A stretch of DNA of 64,000 nt from Sphaerisporangium album (lineage in GTDB: Bacteria > Actinomycetota > Actinomycetes > Streptosporangiales > Streptosporangiaceae). Below, in pieces: positions 41,200-50,526 of the stretch. Each line of letters begins with the position of its first letter. Positions within the stretch are counted from its first letter, which is position 1. The notes under the pieces are model-generated. The model was given only the letters and a program-made list of their open reading frames with translations, was not told the DNA's origin and did not search any database. Position numbers and translations under genes: made by a program. The DNA is taken from positions 121,053 through 185,052 of the forward strand of contig NZ_QOIL01000020.1 of the NCBI RefSeq assembly GCF_003323745.1, written 5' to 3'.

Positions 41200-42657
41200 T
41201 CACTCCGCCGCGATCGGCAGCAGCACGCGGAAGCGGGTGTCGCCCGGCGCCGAGTCCACCCGGATGTCGCCGTGGTGCTTGTTCACGATGATCCGGTAGG
41301 AGATGTCCAGGCCGAGGCCCGTGCCCTCCCCGACCGGCTTCGTGGTGAAGAACGGCTCGAAGATGCGCGGCCGGATCTCGGCGGGGATGCCCGGCCCGGT
41401 GTCGGCGATCTCGACGAAGATGCGGTCGGCCTCGTGCCCGGTGCGGACGGTCAGCACGCCGCCGCGTCCGTTCATCGCCGCGAGGGCGTTGTCGATGAGG
41501 TTCGTCCATACCTGGTTGAGCTCGGCGGCGTACGCGGGGATCGCCGGGACGGTGCGGTCGTACTCCTTGACGGTCCGCACCCCGGTGGGGATCTTCGCCT
41601 GCATCATGGTCAGCGTGGCGTCGAGCAGCTCGTGCACCTCGACGGTCTGGTAGGGGGTGCGGTCCAGCTGGGAGTACTGCTTGGCCGCCGAGACGAGCGA
41701 GGACACGCGGCTGACCGCGTCGTCGATCTCCCCCATCAGCAGCTCGGTCTCGATCGTGTAGGTGAGCCAGCGGATCGCGGGCTCCAGGTTCTCGCCGCCG
41801 ACCGCGCCGCTGATGCGGTCCAGCCACGTCGAATCGATTCCGCCCGAGACGAGCGTCGAGGCCAGCTCCCAGCCGCCGGTGATGTCGTGGTCGTCGAGCC
41901 AGTCGCACAGCGCGTCCTCGGCGTCGGCGGTGGCCAGCGCCGACAGCGGCACCGCGCTCGCCGCCCGCTTGACCGCGTCCTCCTGCAACTCGACCAGGTC
42001 GCGCAGCCGCGAGCCGTCCAGCCTGCCGTCGGCGATCAGCGCCAGCTTGTGGCGCATGCCCGCGACCCGCTCGCGCAGCACGGACGTGGCCCGGACGGCC
42101 GCCGCCGCCGGGTTGTTCAGCTCGTGGGTCAGCCCGGCCGACAGCGAGCCGAGGGCCAGCAGCCGCTCGCGCTCGCCGACGATCGTCTGGTTCACGCGCA
42201 TGCCGACGAACATGCCCTCCAGCATGTGCGTCGCCATCGGGAACCACTCGCGCATCGCCGTGGCGAGCACGCTCGCCGGCAGCGCGAACAGCTTGACGTC
42301 GCCGATCGCGCGCAGGGTCGCGGTGTAGGTCTGCTTCACCTGGTCGGCGAGATAGGTCTGCATCGCCCCCGCGTACACGCCGCGCTGGTCGGTGCGGGTG
42401 ACCTCGACCTCGTCGCCCTGGACGCGGCGCGTCAGGGACACGGTGCCGCTCAGCAGGACATAGAAGCAGGTGGCGGGCTCGCCCTCCTGGCAGACCGTCT
42501 CACCCGCCCGGTGGCGCTCCACGCGGCCGTGCTCGACGAACACGGCCAGCTGCGAATCGGTCAGTGACTCGAACAAGAACAGGGTGCGCAGCTCGTCGGC
42601 GGTGAGGCGATCACCGTCCGCGGCGCCGCGCCCGGCGGTCTCGCCCGGCTCGGTCAT
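41200..42657 (-). CDS. Cyclic-nucleotide-binding-domain sensor histidine kinase
   Basis: 485 residues, soluble. The N-terminal cNMP-binding/Crp-like beta-roll (about 25-145) includes [19 protein letters not shown] and [17 protein letters not shown] HisKA-like segment has His178 in [19 protein letters not shown], a middle helical region follows, and the HATPase domain has [15 protein letters not shown] (N box), DTGPGIP (G1), [15 protein letters not shown] (F/G2). Such kinases are typically encoded with receiver/TrxR fusion proteins, and here the start overlaps the stop of that gene as ATGA. Probably a redox- or ligand-sensing two-component system; the ligand and output are unknown. Confidence 0.9.
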   Translation of the reverse strand: MTEPGETAGRGAADGDRLTADELRTLFLFESLTDSQLAVFVEHGRVERHRAGETVCQEGEPATCFYVLLSGTVSLTRRVQGDEVEVTRTDQRGVYAGAMQTYLADQVKQTYTATLRAIGDVKLFALPASVLATAMREWFPMATHMLEGMFVGMRVNQTIVGERERLLALGSLSAGLTHELNNPAAAAVRATSVLRERVAGMRHKLALIADGRLDGSRLRDLVELQEDAVKRAASAVPLSALATADAEDALCDWLDDHDITGGWELASTLVSGGIDSTWLDRISGAVGGENLEPAIRWLTYTIETELLMGEIDDAVSRVSSLVSAAKQYSQLDRTPYQTVEVHELLDATLTMMQAKIPTGVRTVKEYDRTVPAIPAYAAELNQVWTNLIDNALAAMNGRGGVLTVRTGHEADRIFVEIADTGPGIPAEIRPRIFEPFFTTKPVGEGTGLGLDISYRIIVNKHHGDIRVDSAPGDTRFRVLLPIAAE

Positions 42658-44312
42658 TGCGTCTCCAGGTAACGGTGGATCAGCGATACGGCCATCGCGC
42701 CCTCGCCTACGGCCGAGGCGACGCGCTTGACCGAGGTGGCGCGCACGTCGCCGGCGGCGAACACGCCCGGCATACTGCATTCCAGGTGGTACGGATCGCG
42801 CGGCAGCGACCAGCCCGGCGGTCGCCGGCCGTCGGCGAGCAGGTCCGAGCCGGTGAGCACGAAGCCACGATCGTCCCGCTGGATGGATTTGTCCAGCCAG
42901 TCCGTGCGCGGCTCGGCGCCGATGAAGACGAACAGCCAGGACGTGTCCACCTCGCGGACCCGCCCGGAGCGGGGGTCGCACAGCGACAGCCGCTGAAGGT
43001 GGCCGTCGCCCTCACCCGCGACCACCGTCGTGTGCGGGTGGACCTCGATGTTCGGCCTGCCCTCGATCTGGGCGATGAGGTACTGCGACATCGAGCGCCG
43101 CAGGTCCCCGGCGCGGATGAGGATGTGCACCCGCCGGGCGTACCGCGAGAAGTGCATGGCGGCCTGGCCGGCGGAGTTGGCGCCGCCGACGATGTAGATT
43201 TCCTCGCCGGCGCACGCGGGGGCCTCGGTCGACGCCGACCCGTAGAAGACGCCCCTGCCGGTCAGCTCGGCGAGACCGGGGGCCTCCAGCATGCGGTAGG
43301 AGACGCCGGTGGCCAGCACGACGGTGTGGGCGGCGATGGCACTGCCGTCGCCGAAGCGCAGCAGCCGCGTGCTGCCGCCCGACTCCAGGCCGACGACCTC
43401 GCGCGTGGTGAGGATCTCGGCGCCGAACCGCAGCGCCTGGCGCCGCGCGCGGTCGGTGAGCTGCGCGCCCGACACGCCGTCGGGGAAACCGAGGTAGTTC
43501 TCGATGCGGCTGCTCTGCCCGGCCTGGCCTCCGGTGGCGCGCTGCTCCAGCAGCACCGTGCGCAGGCCCTCGGACGCGCCGTACACCGCCGCGCCGAGCC
43601 CCGCCGGGCCCGCGCCGACGACCACCAGGTCGTAGAACTCCTCGGCCGGCGTGGTGGTCAGCCCGACGTGCGCGGCCAGGTCGGCCTCGGTGGGCCTGAC
43701 CAGGGACGTGCCGTCCGGGGTGACCACCAGCGGCACATCGTCCACGGTGAGGCCCGCGGCCGCGAGCAGACGCCCGCCCTCCGCCTCGTCGGCCAGCAGC
43801 CATCGGTAGGGGACGAGGTTGCGGGCGAGGAAGTCGCGGACCGCGTAGGACGGGGCCGACCAGCGGTGGCCGACGACCCGGATCTCGTTGACGGCCTCGT
43901 CGGGCGCCGCCGCCCACGCGTCCAGCAGCGCGTCCACGACCGGGTAGAGCTTCTCCTCGGGCGGGTTCCACGGCTTCAGCAGGTAGTGGTCCAGGTCGAC
44001 GATGTTGATCGCGTCGATGGCCGCCTCGGTGTCGGCGTACGCCGTGAGCAGGACGCGGCGGGCGCGCGGGAAGATGTCCATCGCGGACTCGAGGAACTGG
44101 ATGCCGTTCATCTGGGGCATTCGGTAGTCCGCCAGCATGACGGCGACCTGCTCGCCGCGCAGCTTGAGCTCGCGGAGGGCGTCGAGGGCGTCCTGGCCGG
44201 AATCGGCGCGGACCACACGGTAACGATCACCGTAACGTCGCCGGATGTCCCTGGCCACCGACCGCGAGACGGCCGGATCGTCGTCGACGGTCAAAATCGC
44301 CGGGTTCGCCAT
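42654..44312 (-). CDS. Receiver domain fused to a thioredoxin-reductase-like FAD oxidoreductase
   Basis: 552 residues: CheY-type receiver (1-125; DD at 11-12, phospho-acceptor D62 in MLADYRMPQ, conserved Thr and Lys in LLTAYAD and LLKPW), a thioredoxin/glutaredoxin-like segment (about 140-215), and a class II thioredoxin-reductase-like domain. The latter has FAD motif GAGPAGLGAA, GGQAGQSSRIENYLGFP and NAD(P)H motif VGGANSAGQAA, ending in PGVFAAGDVR. The usual redox-active CxxC of TrxR is missing (the region reads STEAPACAGEE), and the glutaredoxin-like part also lacks CxxC. It may therefore be an NAD(P)H:acceptor oxidoreductase controlled by phosphorylation. It is translated first, coupled by ATGA to the histidine kinase. 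Start 44312 lies back to back with the Cys-rich protein gene. Confidence 0.9.
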   Translation of the reverse strand: MANPAILTVDDDPAVSRSVARDIRRRYGDRYRVVRADSGQDALDALRELKLRGEQVAVMLADYRMPQMNGIQFLESAMDIFPRARRVLLTAYADTEAAIDAINIVDLDHYLLKPWNPPEEKLYPVVDALLDAWAAAPDEAVNEIRVVGHRWSAPSYAVRDFLARNLVPYRWLLADEAEGGRLLAAAGLTVDDVPLVVTPDGTSLVRPTEADLAAHVGLTTTPAEEFYDLVVVGAGPAGLGAAVYGASEGLRTVLLEQRATGGQAGQSSRIENYLGFPDGVSGAQLTDRARRQALRFGAEILTTREVVGLESGGSTRLLRFGDGSAIAAHTVVLATGVSYRMLEAPGLAELTGRGVFYGSASTEAPACAGEEIYIVGGANSAGQAAMHFSRYARRVHILIRAGDLRRSMSQYLIAQIEGRPNIEVHPHTTVVAGEGDGHLQRLSLCDPRSGRVREVDTSWLFVFIGAEPRTDWLDKSIQRDDRGFVLTGSDLLADGRRPPGWSLPRDPYHLECSMPGVFAAGDVRATSVKRVASAVGEGAMAVSLIHRYLETQ

Positions 44313-44460
44313 GGATCCAATGAAACCATGTCGTGGAGTAAAGATGGCCCGGTCCCCGACGCCCCCGACCGATCACGTGGACCCCTGGGCCCGCCCCTCC
44401 CCAGGACGTCCCGGATGTCGGGACCGGCCTGGTTCCGGGGCTTCGCGGCAGCCGAGTGGG

Positions 44461-44475
44461 TAGAGTCACCGGCGA
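44461..44475 (+). promoter_or_regulatory. -10 element of a probable leaderless promoter
   Basis: TAGAGT (44461-44466) stands eight bases before ATG 44475, and no Shine-Dalgarno sequence lies between. The arrangement suggests transcription starting at or near the initiation codon. A clear -35 is not seen. Confidence 0.4.
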
Positions 44476-45044
44476 TGGCGACACAGACGACGCACACCGC
44501 ACACACGATCACCGTCCAGTGGGACGTGATCCCCGACGACGCCGACGACGTCGCGCTCGTCCGGGACGGCGCGTTCCGCACGTACCGGTGCAGGTGCGCG
44601 ACGCCTCTGCCCGGCCGGGTCTCCGCCGAGCTGCACGCCATGGAGACGGGCCAGTGCTCGGTCTGCCTCGGATCGGCCGACCAGGAGATCGTGCCCGGGT
44701 TCGTCCAGCGCTGCTCCGCCTGCGCGGCCACCGGACGGCGCGACGTCCAGCTCGTGTGGGAGGTCGCGCACGGCGAGGCGCGGGAGGTGATCACCACGGA
44801 GCTGGTCCGCGGCCTGATCGGCGACCACGCCGGCCCGTTCCGGCTGTCGGAGGTCGCCGACGCCGTGCGCGAGGCCCTCGCCCTGCCGCGCGGCCGCCTC
44901 CCCGTGGGCCCGCGCGTCCGGGACGTGCTGCGCGAGATGGAGGCCGCCGGGGAGCTGGTGATGCTGTCGGCCCCCGACGAGATGCTGCGCGGCCCGTCCG
45001 TGGTGGTGTACCGCGACCCGCTGTGGCAGCGGGCTTCCGCCTGA
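44475..45044 (+). CDS. Cys-rich (zinc-ribbon-like) protein of unknown function
   Basis: 189 residues. The N-terminal half holds three Cys clusters, C39-x-C41, C61-xx-C64 and C80-xx-C83, which could form one or two treble-clef or ribbon metal sites. The C-terminal half is helical with a winged-helix flavour (FRLSEVADAVREALALPRG, VRDVLREMEAAGELVML). No family is recognised. It is divergent from the receiver/TrxR-like gene and may be part of the same redox-sensing unit, in which case the Cys clusters could be the redox-responsive element. Start by leaderless promoter; the family start cannot be checked. Confidence 0.7.
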   Translation: MATQTTHTAHTITVQWDVIPDDADDVALVRDGAFRTYRCRCATPLPGRVSAELHAMETGQCSVCLGSADQEIVPGFVQRCSACAATGRRDVQLVWEVAHGEAREVITTELVRGLIGDHAGPFRLSEVADAVREALALPRGRLPVGPRVRDVLREMEAAGELVMLSAPDEMLRGPSVVVYRDPLWQRASA

Positions 45045-45084
45045 GGCGCGCCTGAGATCGCCCGGGTTCGCACGCGGGCCGGGT

Positions 45085-45726
45085 TCACACGCCGGTGAGG
45101 GCGAGGACGGCCCACGAGGAGACCGCCCCCGTCACGGCCCCCGCCGCGACCTGCGCGAACGTGTGGTGAGCAAGCCGGACGCGCGCCCAGCACACCACCG
45201 CGACGACCAGCAGCCCGAAGGTCAGGGTGGGGGTCGCGGGCAGGACGCGCGAGAGCACCAGCACCGTCCCGGCGGACACGGCGGCGTGGAAGGAGATCTT
45301 CCACAGCAGCGTCACCGGCACCGTGACCGCGAGGCCCGCGAGCATCGCGCCCACCGTGGCCACCAGCAGCCGGGGCGCGCCGAGACCCGCCAGCAGGACG
45401 AGCGCGGCCAGCACCGCGACGACCGCCACCACCAGCGGGATCGTCCTGCGGGAGCGGTCGACGATGTGCCGGGAGTCGAGCCGCCCGGCGCGTACCCCGA
45501 GGGCGATCACCAGGGCGGGGACGCCCCCGCACAGCAGCGAGGCCACCAGCCCCCAGCGGAACCCGGCCCACCCGTCGGAGACCAGCCCCACCAGCGGCGG
45601 CAGCCCGATCACCAGCACCTGCGGCGCGAAGACCTCGGTGACGCACCGGGCGAGCCGGTCCCGGACGCCGGCGGCCTCCACGACGTCGCTCCCGGCCTCG
45701 TCACCCGGCACACGCGCGCCGCCCAT
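45085..45726 (-). CDS. PAP2-like membrane protein
   Basis: 213 residues with about six hydrophobic helices. KISFHAAVSAG and RVRLAHHTFAQVAAG sit where the PSGH and SRxxxxxHxxxD motifs of PAP2 phosphatases occur, giving a degenerate PAP2-type active site. An Arg/Lys-rich cytoplasmic loop (SRHIVDRSRRTIP) resembles the first motif. It may dephosphorylate a lipid phosphate, or be inactive. ATG 45726 is preceded by GGGGGAG. It faces the Cys-rich gene with 40 bases between the stops. Confidence 0.75.
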   Translation of the reverse strand: MGGARVPGDEAGSDVVEAAGVRDRLARCVTEVFAPQVLVIGLPPLVGLVSDGWAGFRWGLVASLLCGGVPALVIALGVRAGRLDSRHIVDRSRRTIPLVVAVVAVLAALVLLAGLGAPRLLVATVGAMLAGLAVTVPVTLLWKISFHAAVSAGTVLVLSRVLPATPTLTFGLLVVAVVCWARVRLAHHTFAQVAAGAVTGAVSSWAVLALTGV

Positions 45727-45821
45727 GGCACTCCCCCGTCGAGATCTTCTGGAGCTAGCAGACTGCCACACGCCGGCCCCCGGACGCGCCTTCCGGCGCG
45801 GCGATCCGGGCGCCCTGAGGG

Positions 45822-46916
45822 TCAGGACGCCAGGAGCCGGCGGTGGGCGGCCTCGGCGGCGCCCGGGGCGGCCTCGGGGACGGCCCTCAGGGCCAGGGCG
45901 GCGGCGCCGGCCGCGCCGTCCAGGGACAGGGCGAGCGGACGGCCGCGCAGGGACTCCCGGACGCGCTCGGCGACCAGGGTGGGGTGGGTGAGCAGCGACC
46001 CGGCGAGGACGACCGGCCGCCCCGGGTCCAGGGGGCCGACGGCGTCCAGCGTGGCGACGAGGCGGCGGGCGGCGTCGTCCAGGATGGTCAGCGCGACACG
46101 GTCGCCCTCGCGGGCGGCGGCCTCCACGACGGGGCTGACGATGCCGAGCCGCGCGGGCTCGTGGTCGTACACGGCCGCGATGTACGCCTCGATCAGCGCC
46201 TGCTCCGACCTCGGAGCCGCCGCGGGGCCCTCCGGGGCGGAGGCCGCCGCAGGGCCGTCCGAGCCCAGGGCCGCCGCGGGGCCGTCCGAGGCCGGGACCG
46301 CCGCGGGGCCGTTCGAGGCCGGGGCCTCCAGGGTCGCGAGGACGCGTTCGGTGAGGACGGTGGGGGCTCCGCGCCCGTCGAGGGCGGCCAGGGCGGCCTG
46401 GACGGCGCGGCGGCCGATCCACACGCCCGAGCCCTCGTCCCCGAGCAGCCAGCCGTAGCCGTCGCACCGCCGCGCGATCCGCCGGCCCTCCATGCGCGCC
46501 GCCACGGCGCCCGTCCCCGAAAGGATCAGGCCGCCGGAAGGCTCGGGCGTCGCGCCGGCGAAGGCGACGACGACGTCCGGGACGACCTCGGGGAGGCCGG
46601 GCAGCCCGGCGGCGCGCCACGCCGCGGCGGCCAGCGCGCGCGCCTCCCTGCGGCCGGTCTCGCTGGCGCCCGCGAGCCCGAACACCCCGCCCACGACACT
46701 GCGGGCCACCTCACCGGTCGCATCCCCCGGACGGACGCCCGCCAGCGCCTCGGCGAGGGCGCGGGCCAGGTTGCCGCCGGGGTCGCGCGCGGAACGCGGG
46801 TTGGCGCCGCCGGCGAATCCCCGCGCGAGGACCTCGCCGCCGGTGGTGGCGACCAGGCAGCGCGTGCTCGTCCCCCCGCCGTCCACCCCGACGACCAACG
46901 GCTCGGCCTCGCTCAT
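45822..46916 (-). CDS. BadF/BcrA-type ATPase, N-acetylglucosamine kinase-like
   Basis: 364 residues of the ASKHA fold. LVVGVDGGGTSTRCLVA is phosphate motif 1, SGTGAVAARM the GTGA motif, and DGYGWLLGDEGSG the sugar-kinase signature; PVVLAGSLL is phosphate motif 2 region. Between about residues 195 and 235 an Ala/Pro/Gly insertion made of DGPAAA-type units interrupts the domain; it is encoded by a tandem repeat. Function is most likely phosphorylation of GlcNAc or MurNAc-derived amino sugars. It lies in a set with GHL10, NagZ and a MurR-like regulator. ATG 46916 follows GGGGAGG. The stop is near an unrelated PAP2 gene on the same strand. Confidence 0.85.
   Translation of the reverse strand: MSEAEPLVVGVDGGGTSTRCLVATTGGEVLARGFAGGANPRSARDPGGNLARALAEALAGVRPGDATGEVARSVVGGVFGLAGASETGRREARALAAAAWRAAGLPGLPEVVPDVVVAFAGATPEPSGGLILSGTGAVAARMEGRRIARRCDGYGWLLGDEGSGVWIGRRAVQAALAALDGRGAPTVLTERVLATLEAPASNGPAAVPASDGPAAALGSDGPAAASAPEGPAAAPRSEQALIEAYIAAVYDHEPARLGIVSPVVEAAAREGDRVALTILDDAARRLVATLDAVGPLDPGRPVVLAGSLLTHPTLVAERVRESLRGRPLALSLDGAAGAAALALRAVPEAAPGAAEAAHRRLLAS
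46219..46327. repeat. Minisatellite inside the amino-sugar kinase gene
   Basis: Four imperfect copies of a 27-30 base unit (core GCCGCCGCGGGGCCGTCCGA) lie in frame and encode DGPAAA-like peptides. The unit differs from copy to copy, so the array is not brand new. It would vary linker length without disturbing the catalytic motifs. Confidence 0.75.
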
Positions 46917-46983
46917 ACGCCTCCCCTGCCCAGTCGTCCCCGGAAGTATAGGCAGGCGAGGATCTTCGCCGCCCGCGCGCGTC

Positions 46984-48573
46984 TCACCAGCCGGAGGACC
47001 CCTCCCCGGGTTCCCAGGAGGCGGGCTCGCTCTGGCGGTTCGCCCGGTCAAGGGCGGTCACGTGGTAGCGGGAGCCGGGCTTGACGCCGGGGTCGGTGTG
47101 GCGGGCGTGGCGGGTCCCGGGCAGCACGGCGATCAGCTTGCCGGGGTCGTCCGGCCCGTCCGTCCGGTAGACGGCGTACAGGCGCGGCGCCCGGTGGCCT
47201 GCGGCGTGGAAGGTGATCTCGGCTCCGGTGGCGGTGGACCGGACGGCTGTGAGGACGGGCGCGTCCGGCGAGGGCCCGTCGGCCAGGCGCGGGAGCAGCG
47301 GCGGCAGTGCCGGGCCGGCGTAGTGGTCGTCGCACAGGCGGGTGGTGGAGCCGAGGCGGTCGGCGCGCAGGTCGCCCGCGCTGTAGTAGACGTCGCCGCC
47401 GATCAGCGGGTGGTCGCGGCCGAAGGTCAGGTGCCGGGACAGCTCGGCCGGGTCCTTCCAGGCGCCGGTCTCGCCGGGCGCGCAGGCGCGGTAGGCGGCC
47501 TGGCCGATCCACAGCTGGGTGCCGGTGCCGTCCACGACGCGCGCCCACCAGGGGGCGAGCACGGCGTAGTCGGCGGCCCCCGGCCCGATGTGCCAGTAGA
47601 GCTGCGGCGTGACGTAGTCCAGCCAGCCCTTCTCCACCCAGCCCCGCGTGTCGGCGTACTGGTCGTCGTACGACTGCAGGGCGGTGGTGGCGGACCCGCC
47701 CGGGTCGGAGGAGCGGTTGCGCCAGACGCCGAAGGGGCTGATGCCCCACATGGCCTCGGGCTTGGCCTCCCGCACGCGCTCGGCCATCTCCTCGACGAGC
47801 CGGTCGACGTTGTGCCGCCGCCACGCCGCCCGGTCGGGGAAGCCCTTCCCGTGGCGGGCGTAGGCGGCGGCGTCGCCGAACTCCTGCCCGTCGACGGGAT
47901 AGGGGTAGAAGTAGTCGTCGAAGTGGACGCCGTCGAGGTCGTAGCGGGTGACGGCGTCCATGATCGCCTCCTGGACGAAGGCGCGCACCTCGGGCAGCCC
48001 GGGGTTGTAGTACAGCCCGCCCGCGAAGGCGACGCCCCACGCGGGGTGGCGCCGCAGCGGGTGGCCGACCGCGAGCCGCGCCGGGTCGGCCTGGCGGGAG
48101 ACGCGGTAGGGGTTGAACCACGCGTGGAAGGCCAGCCCTCGCGCGTGCGCGGCCTCGACCATGAACCGCAGCGGGTCGTAGCCGGGGTCGCGTCCCTGAA
48201 CGCCGGTGAGGTACTGCGACCACGGCTCGTGACGCGAGGGCCAGAACGCGTCGGCGGTGGGCCGCACCTGCACGAACACGGCGTTGAGGCGGCGGGCGGC
48301 GGCGAAGTCGAGCCAGGAGGTGAACTCCGCCTTCTGCTCGTCGGCGGTCAGGCCGGCGCGCGAGGGCCAGTTGCCGTTGTCGACGGAGGCGATCCACATG
48401 CCGCGCATCTGGCGTGGGGCGGTCAGGGCCGGACGGCGCGCGGCGGCCTGCCCGAGCGTCCCCGCGGAACCGGACGGGCCGGCCGCGCGGGCGCGGGCGT
48501 AGGCCACGGGGACGAGGGCGGCGGCGGCGAGCCCGCCGAGGACGGCCCTGCGGCTGATCGGTTCGCGGTTCAC
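46984..48573 (-). CDS. Secreted GHL10-type glycoside hydrolase (family 10-like, peptidoglycan-related)
   Basis: 529 residues. A twin-arginine-type signal (SRRAVLGGLAAAALVPVA) indicates export in folded form. The glycosyl-hydrolase-like 10 (DUF187, YngK-type) barrel spans about 50-400: RQMRGMWIASVDNGNWPS, NAVFVQVRPTADAFWPS, AWFNPYRVSR, DGVHFDDYFYPYP and MWGISPFGVWRN. A C-terminal fibronectin-like domain (about 430-520) follows. Such enzymes are thought to cut a denuded peptidoglycan or related glycan. It is divergent from nagZ with 378 bases between, and 67 bases upstream of the sugar kinase on the same strand, making it the likely operon partner. Start 48573 fits the signal peptide. Confidence 0.88.
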   Translation of the reverse strand: MNREPISRRAVLGGLAAAALVPVAYARARAAGPSGSAGTLGQAAARRPALTAPRQMRGMWIASVDNGNWPSRAGLTADEQKAEFTSWLDFAAARRLNAVFVQVRPTADAFWPSRHEPWSQYLTGVQGRDPGYDPLRFMVEAAHARGLAFHAWFNPYRVSRQADPARLAVGHPLRRHPAWGVAFAGGLYYNPGLPEVRAFVQEAIMDAVTRYDLDGVHFDDYFYPYPVDGQEFGDAAAYARHGKGFPDRAAWRRHNVDRLVEEMAERVREAKPEAMWGISPFGVWRNRSSDPGGSATTALQSYDDQYADTRGWVEKGWLDYVTPQLYWHIGPGAADYAVLAPWWARVVDGTGTQLWIGQAAYRACAPGETGAWKDPAELSRHLTFGRDHPLIGGDVYYSAGDLRADRLGSTTRLCDDHYAGPALPPLLPRLADGPSPDAPVLTAVRSTATGAEITFHAAGHRAPRLYAVYRTDGPDDPGKLIAVLPGTRHARHTDPGVKPGSRYHVTALDRANRQSEPASWEPGEGSSGW

Positions 48574-48702
48574 GTTTCCTCCCGAGGTCGCGCCGGCCGG
48601 GCCGCGTGACGGCGGGCTCCGGGCCGGAGTTGGCGGGGGGTTTCACCTTGACGTAGTGCTTCGAAGAGAATCGTCATCAGGCCGTGACCTAACCGAGAGC
48701 CG

Positions 48703-48719
48703 ATGAAGGAAATCTTCAT
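48703..48719. promoter_or_regulatory. Perfect inverted repeat in the GHL10/nagZ intergenic region
   Basis: ATGAAG-GAAAT-CTTCAT: six-base arms, five-base spacer, located in the 378-base divergent region (48574-48951). An eight-base palindrome CTTCGAAG is at 48659-48666. Either could be the operator of the MurR/RpiR-type protein encoded at 50527, controlling both arms. The promoter elements are not clear. Confidence 0.45.
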
Positions 48720-48951
48720 AGAAGATACGCGAAATGTCGAGCAGTGCCACATCGGTGGCAAAGTCCCGCGACGCCCGCCGCGTCCAGACCCGGAAAGGAT
48801 CTCCGCGCCGGCCTGCGACCGTGCCCGCCACGACGGCCGCGCCGGCCCCGCCATGCCGGCCAGGACGACCGTGCCGATCATGCCGATCACGCCGGCCCTG
48901 ACGACCCTGACGACCGCCCGTCACGCCCACCACCCACCGGAAGCGCCGCCC

Positions 48952-50466
48952 ATGCCGCACCGCACGCGCGTACCGCGCAGCCCCGACCTGGACCGCCTGG
49001 CCGCCACCGTGCTCCAGCCCGGATTCGACGGCACCACCCCGCCGGACTGGCTGCGCGCTCAGCTCGCCGGCGGCCTCGGCGGGGTCGTCCTGTTCGCGCG
49101 CAACATCTCGCCCGGCACCGCCGGCCTCGTGCGGAGCCTGCGTGCCGAGAACCCCGAGGTGATCGTGGCCGTGGACGAGGAGGGCGGCATGGTCACCCGC
49201 CTGGAGGCCGCGTCCGGCAGCTCGTGGCCGGGCAACGCCGCGCTCGGCCTCCTGGACGACCCGGACCGGACGGAGCGGACCGGCGCGGAGATCGGGCGCA
49301 TGCTCGCCGCCGAGGGCATCACGCTGAACTACGCCCCCGACGTGGACGTCAACGCCGACCCGGCCAACCCGGTGATCGGCGTGCGGTCCTTCGGCGCGGA
49401 CCCGGCGCTGGTGGCCCGGCACGCGGCGGCCTGGGTGGCCGGCCACCAGAGCGCGGGGGTGGCCGCCTGCGCCAAGCACTTCCCCGGCCACGGGGACACC
49501 GTGACCGACTCCCACCTCGCCCTCCCGGCCGTCCACGCGGCGCGCGACCTGCTGGAGCGCCGCGACCTGCCGCCCTTCCGCGCGGCCATCGCCGCCGGGG
49601 TCCGGGCGATCATGTGCGGCCACCTGCTGGTGCCCGCCCTCGACCCTGACCTGCCCGCGACGCTGAGCCCCCGCGTCCTGACCGGCCTGCTGCGCGAGGA
49701 GCTCGGCTTCGAGGGCCTGCTGGTCACCGACGCGATCGAGATGCGGGCCGTCGCGGCCCGCCTGCCCCAGCCGGAGATCGCGGTACGGGCGCTGGCGGCG
49801 GGCGCCGACGCCGTCTGCGTGGGCGCCTCCTCCCCCGGCGGCGAGAACGTCGTCGCGCTGCGCGAGGCGATCGTGCGCGCCGTCCACGAGGGGGCGCTGG
49901 CGGAGTCGCGGCTGGCCGAGGCGGCGGGCCGGGTGCGCGCGCTCGCGGCCTGGCACGAGGCGGCCCGCGCGACCGGCGAGGCGCCCCCCGTCCCGCGCGA
50001 CCCGGCGTACGGGGTGTCCCGGCTGGGGCTGGAGACGGCGCGGCTGGCGCTGCGCGTCACTGCGGGGGCCGAGAGGGTGGAGCGGCCGGTGCTGACCCGG
50101 CCGCCGAGGGTGATCGAGATGACCGCCCGCCCGCACCTGGCGGCCGGCGGCGCTCCCCCGTACGGACCGGCCGAGGCGCTGGCGGCGCTGCTGCCCGGCA
50201 CGACCCGCGAGACGCTGACCCCCGAACGGCACGACCTTCCCGCCCTGGACGACCCGGGCCGGGCGCCGCTGGTCGTCGTGACCCGCGACGCGCACCGCCA
50301 CGCGTGGATGCGGGACGGCCTGCGGCGGATCGTCCGCCGCCGCCCGGACGCGATCGTCATGGAGATGGGCCTGCCCGGCTCCCCCGCGGGCGCGCTCTAC
50401 CTGGCGACCAGCGGCGACTCGCGGGTCACCGCGCTGGCCGCCGCCGAATGGCTGACGTCACGGTGA
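48952..50466 (+). CDS. nagZ: Beta-N-acetylglucosaminidase, NagZ-like (GH3)
   Basis: 504 residues without a signal peptide. The GH3 domain (about 20-340) contains GGLGGVVLFARNI, VAVDEEGGMVTRL, the NagZ hallmark KHFPGHGDTVTDSH (about 183-196, with the His/Asp acid-base pair) and LVTDAIEMRAVA with the nucleophile Asp. The C-terminal 160 residues form the second GH3 domain seen in Gram-positive NagZ. It releases GlcNAc from muropeptides, producing substrates for cell-wall recycling. ATG 48952 was chosen at the family N-terminus; the ribosome-binding site is modest. Followed 60 bases later by the RpiR-type regulator gene. Confidence 0.92.
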   Translation: MPHRTRVPRSPDLDRLAATVLQPGFDGTTPPDWLRAQLAGGLGGVVLFARNISPGTAGLVRSLRAENPEVIVAVDEEGGMVTRLEAASGSSWPGNAALGLLDDPDRTERTGAEIGRMLAAEGITLNYAPDVDVNADPANPVIGVRSFGADPALVARHAAAWVAGHQSAGVAACAKHFPGHGDTVTDSHLALPAVHAARDLLERRDLPPFRAAIAAGVRAIMCGHLLVPALDPDLPATLSPRVLTGLLREELGFEGLLVTDAIEMRAVAARLPQPEIAVRALAAGADAVCVGASSPGGENVVALREAIVRAVHEGALAESRLAEAAGRVRALAAWHEAARATGEAPPVPRDPAYGVSRLGLETARLALRVTAGAERVERPVLTRPPRVIEMTARPHLAAGGAPPYGPAEALAALLPGTTRETLTPERHDLPALDDPGRAPLVVVTRDAHRHAWMRDGLRRIVRRRPDAIVMEMGLPGSPAGALYLATSGDSRVTALAAAEWLTSR

Positions 50467-50499
50467 ACGATCGGCCGGGTCGCTTGAGGAGCATGGAGC

Positions 50500-50513
50500 G
50501 GTCCGATAGGACC
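50500..50513. promoter_or_regulatory. Inverted repeat between nagZ and the RpiR-type regulator
   Basis: GGTCC-GATA-GGACC, about 14 bases before the GTG start of the regulator gene. It may be an autoregulatory operator. Different in sequence from the repeat at 48703, so one or the other may be irrelevant. Confidence 0.35.
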
Positions 50514-50526
50514 AGGATTAAGTAAT

